Below are positions 15,410-24,519 of a stretch of DNA of 64,000 bases, one piece after another. The position numbers and the translations under genes are program-made. The notes under the pieces were generated by a model. That model made no database searches, was not told where the DNA came from, and saw nothing but the letters and a program-made list of their open reading frames with translations. This stretch comes from Curtobacterium luteum (GTDB lineage: Bacteria; Actinomycetota; Actinomycetes; Actinomycetales; Microbacteriaceae): positions 52,365 to 116,364 of the forward strand of contig NZ_LDQC01000026.1 of NCBI RefSeq assembly GCF_001475545.1, written 5' to 3'. Position 1 is the stretch's first letter; every line of letters starts with the position of its first letter.

Positions 15410-16408
15410 TCAGTCGCGCCAGACCACCCGTGGCGCCAGCAGCCGGTGCCCGGTCGTGGCCGGCAGCACCGAGCGGCCCGACCCCATGAGGAGTTCGACC
15501 GCGGCCGAGGCCGCGGCGTCCAGGGGCTGCTCGACGCTCGAGATGCCCACGGCCTCGGCGACCGGGGTGTCGTCGTAGCCGACCACGGGCACGCTGGCTC
15601 CGAGAGCGAACCGGGCCCCGAGGGCGAGCGTGTCCGAGGCGCAGACCACGGCGTCGAACGCAGCACCGTCGTCCACCGCTCGCGTCACCGCCGACGCGGC
15701 CGCGGTGACGTCGTCCTCGCACGTGAGCGGCACCGCACCGTCGTCGAGCCCCGCTGCGGCCAGGGCGTCCCGCCATCCGAGCCGCCGTTCGTCCCCCTGA
15801 CCGGAGGGACTCGGCCAACCGAGGAACCCGATCCGCCGGCGGCCGCGCGCGACGAGCCCGGCGGTGGCCTCGCGGAGCCCGGCCCGACCGTCGACGTCGA
15901 CCCAGGGGTGTGGTGCGTCGTCCATGTCCGGCACGCCCCACGGGCGGCCGAAGGTCACGAAGGGCACGTCACGCTCGCCGAGCCAGGCCGCACGCGGGTC
16001 CCCGTGGGCCGTCGAGGTCAGGACGAAACCGTCGACGTCCGAGCCCTCGACGAGGCGCTCCATGTGCGCGAGCTCGTCGTCGAGGTCGGTGGCGGTGAAG
16101 AGCAGGATCCGCATCCCGCGCTCGTCCGCCCGTTCGACGAGGGCGTGCAGGAACCGGTCGAGGACCGCGCCGGAGATGCCGTGCACCGGGGGGAGTCGGA
16201 CGCCGAGGGTGGAGCTCTGCCGTGTCCGCAGCCGCCGAGCCGAGGCGTGCGGCCGGTAGCCGAGCTCCTCGACCGCGGCGCGCACGCGGTCGAGCGTCGC
16301 CGGCTTGACGATCTCGGGCCGGTTCAACGCGTTCGACACGGTCTGTCGGGACACCCCGGCGGCCGCGGCGACGTCGGCGACGGTGGCGGGCTGGGACACG
16401 GGGTTCAC
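15410..16408 (-). CDS. LacI family regulator of the adjacent sugar ABC system
   Basis: 332 residues. The N-terminal HTH reads ATVADVAAAAGVSRQTVSNALN, followed by a hinge ARRLRTRQSSTLGV and a periplasmic-binding-like effector domain. GTG 16408 is chosen; GTG 16399 would also keep the whole HTH. It is divergent from the solute-binding protein gene, and a perfect TTTGATCGATCAAA palindrome lies between them. It most likely represses the importer and debranching genes until an oligosaccharide is bound. Confidence 0.87.
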   Translation of the reverse strand: MNPVSQPATVADVAAAAGVSRQTVSNALNRPEIVKPATLDRVRAAVEELGYRPHASARRLRTRQSSTLGVRLPPVHGISGAVLDRFLHALVERADERGMRILLFTATDLDDELAHMERLVEGSDVDGFVLTSTAHGDPRAAWLGERDVPFVTFGRPWGVPDMDDAPHPWVDVDGRAGLREATAGLVARGRRRIGFLGWPSPSGQGDERRLGWRDALAAAGLDDGAVPLTCEDDVTAAASAVTRAVDDGAAFDAVVCASDTLALGARFALGASVPVVGYDDTPVAEAVGISSVEQPLDAAASAAVELLMGSGRSVLPATTGHRLLAPRVVWRD

Positions 16409-16439
16409 GTTAGCGGGTCGAGGGTGTACCGTGACATCG

Positions 16440-16453
16440 TTTGATCGATCAAA
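16440..16453. promoter_or_regulatory. LacI-type operator
   Basis: Perfect 14-base palindrome TTTGATCGATCAAA centred between lacI and the transporter operon, with the central CG typical of LacI sites. A degenerate second half (TTTGAACGATCGAAC) follows immediately at 16453-16467. Confidence 0.75.
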
Positions 16454-16501
16454 TTTGAACGATCGAACCCGAATCAGCCCGAACTCGACGAGGAGTCCCC
16501 G

Positions 16502-17794
16502 ATGCAACGACCAGTGCGACGAAGCACAGCACGCAAGCTGACCGCGGGCGCGATCGCCCTCACCGCGGCACTCACCCTCTCGGCCTGCGGGTCCGGGTTC
16601 TCCGGATCAGGTGGCGCAGGGGGCTCCGGGGGCTCCGGTGGGTCCGCAACCGGGAAGCTCACCTCGAGCAAGGACCCCATCAGCGTGCTGATCGGCTCGT
16701 CCGGTGACGCCGAGACCGCAGCGGTCAAGAGCGCAGCGGCATCGTGGTCGAAGTCGTCCGGCACGAAGGCCACCGTGCAGGCCGCCAACAACCTCGACCA
16801 GCAGCTCGCCCAGGGCTTCGCCGCCGGCAAGCCAGCGGACGTCTTCTACGTCAGCACCTCGTCGCTCGCGGGCTACGCCTCGAACGGCTCGCTCCTCGCG
16901 TACGGCGATCAGCTGCAGGACAAGGGTGACTTCTACCCGACCCTCACGAAGTCGTTCACCCTCGACGGCACGCTGTACTGCGCGCCGAAGGACTTCTCGA
17001 CCCTCGCGCTCTTCATCAACAAGGCCGACTGGAAGGCCGCTGGGCTGACCGACGCCGACGTCCCCACGACCTGGGCCCAGCTGAAGTCGGTGTCCGAGAA
17101 GCTCACCCGGGACGGTCGCGTCGGACTCGCCGTGAGCCCTCAGGTCGAGCGGCTCGGTGCGTTCATGGCCCAGGCCGGCGGTGCACTGACGAACAGTGGC
17201 CAGACGAAGGCCACGGTCGACTCCGCCGCGAACGTCGAGGCGCTGGACTACGTCAAGGGCCTGCTCGACGACGGCTCGATGAAGTTCTCGAGCGACCTCG
17301 GCGAGAGCTGGGGCGGTGACGCCTTCGGCAAGAACAAGGCCGCGATGACCATCGAGGGCAACTGGCTCACCGGCGCGATGTCGTCCAGCTACCCGAGCGT
17401 CGGCTACGAGGTCGCGAAGCTCCCCGCGGGGCCGAAGGGTGCCGGCACGCTGCAGTTCACCAACTGCTGGGGCATCGCGAAGGACTCCCCGAACCAGGAG
17501 GCCGCGCTGTCGTTCGTCGAGAAGATGGTCAGCAAGGACCAGCAGCTCGCCTTCGCGAAGGCGTTCGGCGTCATGCCCTCCGTCGAGTCGGCAGCGGGCA
17601 CCTGGAAGCAGGAGTACCCGCAGTACGCGCCGTTCCTCGACCAGGCGGGCGACGCGGTGGGCCTGCCGACCAAGAGCGGGACGGCGGACGTCATCGCGGA
17701 CATGGACTCGAAGCTCGGCACGCTGCGGAGCACGGACGTGAAGACGCTGCTCGAGGGCGTGCAGAAGAACATGACCGCCGCCCTGAAGGGCTGA
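16502..17794 (+). CDS. Sugar ABC transporter substrate-binding lipoprotein
   Basis: 430 residues. Lipobox LSAC with Cys29 and a Gly/Ser-rich linker (30-50) precede a family-1 solute-binding domain (ISVLIGSSGDAETAAVK; ADVFYVSTSS; LYCAPKDFSTLALFINK; ending in a helical domain). It captures a sugar or oligosaccharide on the cell surface and delivers it to the two permeases that follow. The ATG follows GAGGAGTCCCCG. First gene of a four-gene operon controlled by the divergent LacI. The debranching enzyme downstream suggests alpha-glucan oligosaccharides; this is inference. No ATPase is encoded here, so a shared MsiK-type ATPase elsewhere is expected. Confidence 0.87.
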   Translation: MQRPVRRSTARKLTAGAIALTAALTLSACGSGFSGSGGAGGSGGSGGSATGKLTSSKDPISVLIGSSGDAETAAVKSAAASWSKSSGTKATVQAANNLDQQLAQGFAAGKPADVFYVSTSSLAGYASNGSLLAYGDQLQDKGDFYPTLTKSFTLDGTLYCAPKDFSTLALFINKADWKAAGLTDADVPTTWAQLKSVSEKLTRDGRVGLAVSPQVERLGAFMAQAGGALTNSGQTKATVDSAANVEALDYVKGLLDDGSMKFSSDLGESWGGDAFGKNKAAMTIEGNWLTGAMSSSYPSVGYEVAKLPAGPKGAGTLQFTNCWGIAKDSPNQEAALSFVEKMVSKDQQLAFAKAFGVMPSVESAAGTWKQEYPQYAPFLDQAGDAVGLPTKSGTADVIADMDSKLGTLRSTDVKTLLEGVQKNMTAALKG

Positions 17795-17799
17795 CGGAG

Positions 17800-18840
17800 G
17801 TGTCCCGGAAGAACCGCGCGGAGGCTGTGTCCGGCTGGCTGTTCACCGCGCCCGTGGTGATCGTGCTCGGCCTGTTCCTCCTCGTCCCCGTCCTCATGGC
17901 GGCGTGGGTGAGTGTCTCGGACTGGCGTGGTGTCGGCAGCCCGTTCTCGTCCGGCGTGTCGTTCGTCGGCGCGCAGAACTACGCGAAGATCCTCGGCGGG
18001 GGCGGCCTCGACGAGCAGAACTTCGGCACCGCGCTGCGGAACAACCTCTGGTACGTGGTGTTCGTCGTGCCGCTGCAGACCGCGGTCGCGCTCGGCCTCG
18101 CCGTGCTGGTGAACGGTCGGGCGCTGCGTGGCCGCGGGTTCTTCCGGACCGCGTTCTACTTCCCGTCCGTCACGAGTTCGGTGGCGATCACCGTCCTCTG
18201 GCTGTTCCTGTTCTCGTCGTCGGGAGCCGTGAACGCGATCATCGGGTGGATCGGCGTGGAGGGCCCGAACTGGTTCAACGAGCCGACCGGCATCTTCCAG
18301 CTCGGAGCAGGCAACCCGCCCGCCTTCCTCGCCGACCACACCATGCTCGGCATCCCGTGGTCGGAGTGGCTCGCCGGCCCGTCGGTGGCGATGACGGCGT
18401 TCATCCTGCTGGCGGTGTTCACGACGAGCGGCACCTTCATGCTGCTCTTCATCGCGGCGCTGCAGAACCTGTCGACCGAGGTCGACGAGGCCGCGATGAT
18501 CGACGGTGCCGGTGCGTGGACGCGGTTCTGGCGGGTCACGCTGCCGCAGCTGCGACCGACCCTGTTCACCGTGCTGACGCTCGGGCTGATCGGGACATGG
18601 CAGGTGTTCGACCAGATCTACACCGGCACGAAGGGCGCCCCGGCGAACACCACGCTCACCCCGGCGTACCTGTCGTACACGTCGGCCTTCGGCAGCCAGC
18701 AGTGGGGTGTCGGGGCGGCGATCGCGTTCGTCCTGTTCGCCATCATCGTCGTCTTCACGCTGCTGCAGCGCTGGGCGCTCAAGGAGCGCCCCGTGTCGCG
18801 CCGCCGCATGCGCTGGATCGAGCAGGGAGGGTCACGATGA
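17800..18840 (+). CDS. Sugar ABC transporter permease (MalF/UgpA type)
   Basis: 346 residues with six to seven hydrophobic helices. The EAA motif of binding-protein-dependent permeases is EVDEAAMIDGAGAWTRFWRVTLP near residue 230, given by its core EAAMIDGAG. GTG 17800 lies five bases after the previous stop; the usual spacing for a ribosome site is short, so GTG 17827 is an alternative. It ends with an ATGA overlap to the second permease. Confidence 0.87.
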   Translation: MSRKNRAEAVSGWLFTAPVVIVLGLFLLVPVLMAAWVSVSDWRGVGSPFSSGVSFVGAQNYAKILGGGGLDEQNFGTALRNNLWYVVFVVPLQTAVALGLAVLVNGRALRGRGFFRTAFYFPSVTSSVAITVLWLFLFSSSGAVNAIIGWIGVEGPNWFNEPTGIFQLGAGNPPAFLADHTMLGIPWSEWLAGPSVAMTAFILLAVFTTSGTFMLLFIAALQNLSTEVDEAAMIDGAGAWTRFWRVTLPQLRPTLFTVLTLGLIGTWQVFDQIYTGTKGAPANTTLTPAYLSYTSAFGSQQWGVGAAIAFVLFAIIVVFTLLQRWALKERPVSRRRMRWIEQGGSR

Positions 18841-19751
18841 CCGCCACGTCCACGCGGCCTGGAGGCGCGGTGCCGGACCTCCGCGCCGCCACCGTCACGC
18901 AGGCGCCCGGCCCGGGCCGGCGACCACGCCGCCTCACCGGACGCGGGCTCGCGCTGCTGGTCGTCGGCATCGTCATCGCCGCGGTGTACCTGCTGCCGTT
19001 CTACGTCGCGATCGTCAACGCGTTCAAGACCGACCAGGACGCCTCGCTCCACCCGCTCGCGCTCCCGACGACCTGGACGGGAGCGGCGTTCCGGACCCTG
19101 TTCGAGAACTCGGACTTCGGGATCTGGACGATGAACTCGGTGATCGTCGCGGTGTTCGTGACCCTCGGCCGGATCTTCTTCGACTCGCTCGCGGGGTACG
19201 CCCTCGCCCGGCTCCGCTTCCCCGGACGCCAGACCGTCTTCGCGCTCGTGATCGCCGTGATGGCGGTCCCCGGGGTCGTCCTGCTCATCCCGAAGTTCCT
19301 CGTGATCAACCAGCTCGGCATGTACGACTCGTACTCGGGCATGATCGTCCCGCTGCTCGTCGACGCCGCGGGCGTGTTCATCATGAAGAACTTCTTCGAG
19401 TCGATCCCGGTGAGCGTCGAGGAACAGGCCCGAATCGACGGCGCCGGGGTGTTCCGGACGTTCTGGTCGGTCGTGCTGCCGATGGCGCGGCCGGCCGTCG
19501 TCACGATCACGATCCTGTCGTTCCAGGGCTCGTGGAACGAACTCGCGCACTTCATCGTCTCGACGTCGTCGCCGAACCTGACGACCCTCACGAAGGGTGT
19601 CGCGTCGCTCGCGTCCGGAGCGCTCAGCGCCGGCAACCAGTACCCGATCAAGCTCGCCGCCGCGTTCGTCATGACGATCCCGGTCGCGGTCGCGTTCTTC
19701 GTCTTCCAGAAGCGCATCATGAACTCCAGCGAAGGGGCGGTCAAGGAATGA
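18837..19751 (+). CDS. Sugar ABC transporter permease (MalG/UgpE type)
   Basis: 304 residues, six helices after a ~35-residue polar N-terminus. The EAA loop is EEQARIDGAGVFRTFWSVVLP (core ARIDGAG) near residue 200. It overlaps both neighbours by four bases (ATGA at each end), indicating tight co-translation with the first permease and the glycosidase. Interestingly the N-terminal coding sequence contains a CTGGAGGCGCGG stretch like the intergenic hairpin family. Confidence 0.87.
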   Translation: MTATSTRPGGAVPDLRAATVTQAPGPGRRPRRLTGRGLALLVVGIVIAAVYLLPFYVAIVNAFKTDQDASLHPLALPTTWTGAAFRTLFENSDFGIWTMNSVIVAVFVTLGRIFFDSLAGYALARLRFPGRQTVFALVIAVMAVPGVVLLIPKFLVINQLGMYDSYSGMIVPLLVDAAGVFIMKNFFESIPVSVEEQARIDGAGVFRTFWSVVLPMARPAVVTITILSFQGSWNELAHFIVSTSSPNLTTLTKGVASLASGALSAGNQYPIKLAAAFVMTIPVAVAFFVFQKRIMNSSEGAVKE

Positions 19752-21694
19752 CCACCACGTCCACCAGCACACCCACCACGACCGCCGAGGCGCTCGCGAT
19801 GCCCCGGCAACCGCTGCTCCACGACGAGGTCGTCGTCCTCGCCGCCCCGACCCAGGCGTGGTCGGACCGGCACGGCACCGTCGGGACGAACCCGGTGCAC
19901 GGCTACTGGACCGGCGACCAGCGGTTCGTGTCGAGGGTCGGCGTCACGATCGCGTCCACCGACGTGGAACCCGTGTCGACCGCACCGGCCGACGCCCGGG
20001 AGGTCGTGTTCAGCGCACTCCTCCGCGGCCTCGACGCGCCCGGTGCCGACCCCGACGTCCGACTCGACCGCCGTCGGCGCGTCCGGACCGACGGGGTGGC
20101 CGAGACCCTCCGGATCACGGACCGCACGGGCGGAGGCCCCGGCTCCGTCGGGTCGGCCGCGGGGACGATCGAGGTCACCGTGCGCATCTCACCGGACGCG
20201 AGCGGCATGGACGCGGTGAAGGGAGGCGGCGGCCCCGCGCCCGTGCCGGCCGCCCTGGCGCCGCAGGCCGGACCGGACGGGGGGATCCGCGCCTCCTGGA
20301 CGGCCGGGTCGGTCGAGGTGACCCTCGGCGCGCCAGGAGCCGACGTCTCCCTCGACGACGGCGACGTCGTCCTGACCTGGCGCGTCCCGCGCGACCGCGT
20401 CGTCGAGGTCGGGTGGGACTGCTCCGTCGTCGCACCGGACGCCGTCGTGACCGGCGCCACCACGCCCGCTCCGTTCGCGGCACCGGCCGGTGTCGGGGAC
20501 GACCGCCTCCGCCGCTGGCTCGCACGCGCGACCGACGACCTCGACGCCCTGCGGTTGGCCCGCCCCGAGGGGGAGTTCCTCGCCGCGGGCGCGCCCTGGT
20601 TCTTCACCCTGTTCGGCCGCGACTCGATCTGGGCAGCGCGCTTCCTGCTGCCCGTCGACACGTCGATCGCGGGGGGCACGCTCCGGGTGCTCGCCGCGCT
20701 GCAGGGCGCCCGGACCGATCCCGCGACGGCCGAACAGCCCGGGAAGGTCATGCACGAGCTCCGCCAGGCGACCCTCGCGATCGACAACGACGAGCTCACG
20801 CTGCCGCCGCTGTACTACGGCACCGTCGACGCCACCGCGCTCTGGGTCTGCCTGCTGCACGACGCCTGGCGGGCCGGCCTGCCGGACGCCGAGGTCGAGG
20901 CGCTGCTCCCCGCGCTCGAACGGGCCCTGGCGTGGATGCGCGACCACGGCGACGACGACGGCGACGGGCTGCTCGAGTACGTCGACGAGACCGGCCGCGG
21001 CCTGGCGAACCAGGGGTGGAAGGACTCCGGCGACAGCGTGCAGTGGCGCGACGGGACGCTGGCCGAGGGGCCGATCGCGCTCTGCGAGGTGCAGGGCTAC
21101 GCGCACGAGGCAGCCGTGCACGGCGCGGACCTGCTCGACGCGTTCGGCCGGAGCGGGGGCGCCGACTGGCGTGCCTGGGCCGCGCGGCTCGCGGAGCGCT
21201 TCCGCGAGGCCTTCTGGGTCCGCGACGAGGTCGGACCGTACCCGGCGATCGCGCTCGACGCCGCGAAGCGCCCGGTCGACTCCGCCACGAGCAACATCGG
21301 GCACCTGCTCGGCACCGGGATCCTCAGCCCCGAGGAGGAAGCCGTCGTCGCCGCCCGTGTCGTCGCACCGGACATGGCGAGCGGGTTCGGCCTGCGCACC
21401 CTGTCCACCACGGCCGCCGGCTACTGGCCGCTGAGCTACCACGGCGGCACCGTGTGGGCGCACGACACCGCGGTCGTCATCAGTGGGCTCGTCCGGTCGG
21501 GCCACGGGACCGAGGCCCGGGTGCTCGCCGAGCAGCTGCTCGCCGCGGCGGTCGCGTTCGACTTCCGGATGCCGGAGCTGCACGCCGGGGACGCCGCCAC
21601 CGAGGTGTCCCGTCCGGCGCCGTACCCCGCCGCGTGCCGGCCCCAAGCGTGGAGCGCGGCGGCGGCGTTCCCGGTGTGGGTGGCGCTGCGCTGA
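19748..21694 (+). CDS. Glycogen-debranching / amylo-alpha-1,6-glucosidase-type enzyme
   Basis: 648 residues with the N-terminal glycogen-debranching beta domain (~1-250: VLAAPTQAWSDRHGTVG, GYWTGDQRFVSR) and a C-terminal (alpha/alpha)6 domain containing PWFFTLFGRDSIWAARF, NQGWKDSGDSVQWRDG and GYWPLSYHGGTVWAHDTAV. The acidic residues in these motifs line the glycosidase pocket of the family. It has no signal peptide, so it acts on imported or stored glucan in the cytoplasm. The ATG overlaps the permease stop, so it belongs to the LacI-controlled importer operon. An exact substrate (branched maltodextrin, isomaltooligosaccharide) is not determinable. Confidence 0.83.
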   Translation: MTTTSTSTPTTTAEALAMPRQPLLHDEVVVLAAPTQAWSDRHGTVGTNPVHGYWTGDQRFVSRVGVTIASTDVEPVSTAPADAREVVFSALLRGLDAPGADPDVRLDRRRRVRTDGVAETLRITDRTGGGPGSVGSAAGTIEVTVRISPDASGMDAVKGGGGPAPVPAALAPQAGPDGGIRASWTAGSVEVTLGAPGADVSLDDGDVVLTWRVPRDRVVEVGWDCSVVAPDAVVTGATTPAPFAAPAGVGDDRLRRWLARATDDLDALRLARPEGEFLAAGAPWFFTLFGRDSIWAARFLLPVDTSIAGGTLRVLAALQGARTDPATAEQPGKVMHELRQATLAIDNDELTLPPLYYGTVDATALWVCLLHDAWRAGLPDAEVEALLPALERALAWMRDHGDDDGDGLLEYVDETGRGLANQGWKDSGDSVQWRDGTLAEGPIALCEVQGYAHEAAVHGADLLDAFGRSGGADWRAWAARLAERFREAFWVRDEVGPYPAIALDAAKRPVDSATSNIGHLLGTGILSPEEEAVVAARVVAPDMASGFGLRTLSTTAAGYWPLSYHGGTVWAHDTAVVISGLVRSGHGTEARVLAEQLLAAAVAFDFRMPELHAGDAATEVSRPAPYPAACRPQAWSAAAAFPVWVALR

Positions 21695-21871
21695 CGGAGG
21701 TCCGGCGGGTCCACGCTGCTGTCGGACCGCACGTCGGGCCGCGCTCCCGCGCGCGGTGGACAGGGGGACCGCGCTCGGTGGACGGTCTGGACCGGGGCGG
21801 AGCGACGCCGGCGCACGGTCGGTTCCGAACCCGCGGGCGTCGTGCTCGCGGTACCGAACCGGAAGGCCACC

Positions 21872-22711
21872 ATGACCACGAACCCACCCGGGAACGACTC
21901 CGGGACACCGATCCACGACCGCACCGCTGCCGCCGACGGTCTGCCGGGTACCAGCTCCGACGTGCCGCAGACGTACGACCCGTTCGGTGACGACGCGCCG
22001 TTCGGCGAAGGTGCCGCACAGCACGCCGGTACCGGCTCCGAGGGGCACGCCGGCCCGGGCGTCGACCCCGTGCTCGACGAGCCGCTCGATGCCCTCCCCG
22101 CCGACGAGCAGCTCCCGGCGACACCGAGCGCGGCCGGCTCCGCGGGCATCGGGCTCGCGACCGGGTCGAGCGCGAGCAGCGGGCTCGACGGCGGCAGCGG
22201 CAGCGGCGACGGTGCCGGTGGCAGCGGCAAGGCCGACGCTGCGAAGGGCGCCGCCCAGGACGTCGCGGGCGACGCGAAGGACAAGGCCGCGGACGTCGCC
22301 GGCACCGCCAAGGAGCAGGCCGGCAAGGTCGCGTCCGAGGCCACCGACCACGCCAAGCAGCTCTACGGCCAGGCCAGCGAGACCCTGAAGTCCCAGGCCG
22401 CCGACCAGCAGCAGCGCGCCGCGTCCGGTCTCCGCGACATCGGCGACCAGCTCGGACGCATGGCCGAGAACGACGACGAGCAGGGCATCGCGGCGAAGGT
22501 CGTCCGTGATCTCTCGCACCGTGCGAGCAGCGCCGCCGGGTACCTCGAGGGCCGTGACCCCGGCTCGCTCCTCGACGAGGTGAAGTCCTTCGCGGCGAAG
22601 CGCCCCGGCACGTTCATCGCGATCGCCGCCGGCGCGGGCATCCTCGCCGGCCGCCTGACGAAGGCGCTCGCGACGGAGGTCAAGCACGAGAAGGAAGCGG
22701 ACGGCGCATGA
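21872..22711 (+). CDS. LEA-like Ala/Lys-repeat envelope protein
   Basis: 279 residues. The first ~120 are polar, Gly/Ser/Asp-rich and disordered; residues ~125-190 hold LEA-like 11-mer helices (AAKGAAQDVAGDAKDKAADV, VAGTAKEQAGKVAS) and the C-terminus has a hydrophobic segment GTFIAIAAGAGILAGRL. The ATG follows GGAAGGCC. It overlaps the Holin-X-like gene by four bases. The three genes probably act together at the membrane under desiccation or osmotic stress; function is inferred from composition only. Confidence 0.7.
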   Translation: MTTNPPGNDSGTPIHDRTAAADGLPGTSSDVPQTYDPFGDDAPFGEGAAQHAGTGSEGHAGPGVDPVLDEPLDALPADEQLPATPSAAGSAGIGLATGSSASSGLDGGSGSGDGAGGSGKADAAKGAAQDVAGDAKDKAADVAGTAKEQAGKVASEATDHAKQLYGQASETLKSQAADQQQRAASGLRDIGDQLGRMAENDDEQGIAAKVVRDLSHRASSAAGYLEGRDPGSLLDEVKSFAAKRPGTFIAIAAGAGILAGRLTKALATEVKHEKEADGA

Positions 22712-23160
22712 GCCACACGCCACCGAGCGCCCACGAGACACCGCTCGGCGAACCGAGCCCGCAGGAGCGCGCCGCGACCACCCCGCTCGGCGAGTTGCTC
22801 TCCGACGTCTCGAAGGACCTGTCGAACCTCTTCCGCCAGGAGGTCGCGCTCGCCAAGGCGGAGCTGACCGACTCGGCGAAGAAGGCGGGCAAGGCCGGCG
22901 GCATGTTCGGCGGCGCGGGCATCACCGCGCTCTTCGCCCTCCTCTTCCTGTCGATCGCCGCCTGGTGGGGCCTCGGGTACCTCATCGGCAACGCCTGGTC
23001 GGCCGTCGTCATCGCGGTCGTCTACGCGATCGTCGCCGCCGTGCTGGCAGTGCGCGGTCGCAAGGAGATCAAGGAGATCCAGGGCGCGCCGCAGACCGTC
23101 GAGACGGCCAAGGAAGTCCCCGAAGCACTCAAGCCCCACACCACCGGGAGGAAGTCATGA
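22708..23160 (+). CDS. Actinobacterial Holin-X-like (phage-holin-family) protein
   Basis: 150 residues: an amphipathic region LLSDVSKDLSNLFRQEVALAK (given by core), a Gly-rich turn, two transmembrane helices (~70-90 and 95-115) and a polar tail. This is the pattern of the actinobacterial Holin-X family; despite the name there is no phage context here. It is translationally coupled to genes on both sides. Confidence 0.78.
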   Translation: MSHTPPSAHETPLGEPSPQERAATTPLGELLSDVSKDLSNLFRQEVALAKAELTDSAKKAGKAGGMFGGAGITALFALLFLSIAAWWGLGYLIGNAWSAVVIAVVYAIVAAVLAVRGRKEIKEIQGAPQTVETAKEVPEALKPHTTGRKS

Positions 23161-23747
23161 GCACCCCCAACGAGAGCCGCACGCCCGACCAGATCCGCGC
23201 CGACATCGAACGCACGCGCGGTGACCTCGGCTCGGACGTCGACGCGCTCGCCGACAAGGTCAGCCCGTCGTCCATCGCCCACCGGCAGACCGAGAAGGTG
23301 AAGGGTCGGTTCCAGAACGTCCGCGAGTCCGTGATGGGTGCGGCCGACTCCGCCCGGTCGAGTACCTCCGGCTCGGCCTCCGGCGTCGCCGACCACGCGA
23401 AGGACGTCGCACACCAGGGCGTCGCGAAGGCCAAGGGCAACCCGCTCGCCGTCGGGCTCATCGCCTTCGGAGCCGGGTGGCTGGTGTCCTCGCTGATCCC
23501 GACGTCCGACAAGGAGGAAGAGCTGGCCGGCGAGCTGAAGGACAAGGCCGCTCCGCTCGTCGAGGACGTCAAGGAGCAGGCGAAGGACCTCGGCTCGCAG
23601 CTCGGCGACGTCGCGAAGGAGCACGCGCAGGACCTCAAGGGCACCGCGCAGGACGCGGCGCAGACCGTCAAGGGCGAGGCGCAGGGCGCCGCGTCCGACG
23701 TGCGGGACCACGCGCAGGGCGCGGCGCAGGACGTGCGCAGCAGCTGA
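23157..23747 (+). CDS. DUF3618 protein with LEA-like tail
   Basis: 196 residues. The N-terminal RTPDQIRADIERTRGDLGS is the DUF3618 signature, followed by a helix, then a short hydrophobic segment PLAVGLIAFGAGWLVSSL near residue 95, and a long charged Ala/Lys/Glu repeat tail (AKDLGSQLGDVAKEHAQDLKG type) rich in AQ repeats. It completes the three-gene operon, whose end is marked by a strong hairpin. Confidence 0.78.
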   Translation: MSTPNESRTPDQIRADIERTRGDLGSDVDALADKVSPSSIAHRQTEKVKGRFQNVRESVMGAADSARSSTSGSASGVADHAKDVAHQGVAKAKGNPLAVGLIAFGAGWLVSSLIPTSDKEEELAGELKDKAAPLVEDVKEQAKDLGSQLGDVAKEHAQDLKGTAQDAAQTVKGEAQGAASDVRDHAQGAAQDVRSS

Positions 23748-23764
23748 CGCGACCAGCAGTCGGC

Positions 23765-23800
23765 CGGGAGGCCCGTGGCGGCGCCGCCACGGGCCTCCCG
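23765..23800. terminator. Perfect 36-base palindrome, operon terminator
   Basis: Arms of 18 bases with no spacer, beginning CGGGAGGCCCGTGGCGGC, 17 bases past the DUF3618 stop. No U-tract follows. The same architecture and core recur at 50537-50572. Confidence 0.65.
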
Positions 23801-23825
23801 TCCGCCCAGGGGTAGCGTTCAGGGC

Positions 23826-24467
23826 ATGGAGCTGACGAAGTACACCCACGCCACCGTCGTCCTCGAGCGGGACGGCGCGGCCCTCGTGATCGACCCCGGC
23901 GCCTTCACCCCGGAGGCCGCCGACCTCGTGCGTGCGGCGACCGGCGTCCTCGTCACGCACGAGCACTTCGACCACTTCGACGTCGACGCCGTCCGCGCCG
24001 GACTCGAGGCGAACCCTGCCCTGGTGGTCCGTGCCCCGCAGCCCGTCTTCGACCAGCTCGGCGAGCACGACGGCCGCGTCGTGGCGGTGCAGGCCGGTGA
24101 CGCGTTCGAGGTCGGCCCGTTCTCGGTCCGGGTGTTCGGCGAGCAGCACGCCGTCATCCACCCGGACATCCCGACGATCGCGAACGTCGGCTTCCTCGTC
24201 GACGACGCCGTCTTCCACCCCGGCGACGCGTACCTCGTGCCCGGCGTCCCCGTGCAGACCCTCCTCGTGCCCACGAGCGGTCCGTGGTCGCACACGTCCG
24301 AGGCGGTCGACTTCGTGCGCGCGGTCGCTCCCGAGCGTGCCGTGCAGATCCACGAGGCCATGCTGAGCGACATGGGGCAGCAATCCGCCGCCCGGTTCCT
24401 CGGCCCGGACGGACTCGGACCGGTGCCCGTGGCGATCCTGGCGTCCGGGGAGTCGATCACCGTCTGA
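23826..24467 (+). CDS. MBL-fold metal-dependent hydrolase
   Basis: 213 residues of the UlaG/YycJ-like metallo-beta-lactamase superfamily. The signature H-x-H-x-D-H is in VTHEHFDHFD near residue 42, with further ligands in FHPGDAYL and a late QIHEAML. ATG 23826 is chosen because upstream codons belong to the hairpin. A general hydrolase of unknown substrate. Confidence 0.82.
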   Translation: MELTKYTHATVVLERDGAALVIDPGAFTPEAADLVRAATGVLVTHEHFDHFDVDAVRAGLEANPALVVRAPQPVFDQLGEHDGRVVAVQAGDAFEVGPFSVRVFGEQHAVIHPDIPTIANVGFLVDDAVFHPGDAYLVPGVPVQTLLVPTSGPWSHTSEAVDFVRAVAPERAVQIHEAMLSDMGQQSAARFLGPDGLGPVPVAILASGESITV

Positions 24468-24519
24468 CCGACGGACAGCCCTGGGAGACGTCACGTCGGT
24501 CGCCGAGGAGCATTGCGTC

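Noticed and set aside
19858..21990. A 710-codon plus-strand frame overlapping the debranching enzyme
   Set aside because: Out-of-frame shadow with extreme Arg content; the real gene has recognisable catalytic motifs.
22708..23160. Possible prophage because of a holin-family protein
   Set aside because: The actinobacterial Holin-X group is chromosomal; there are no other phage genes, integrase or attachment sites.
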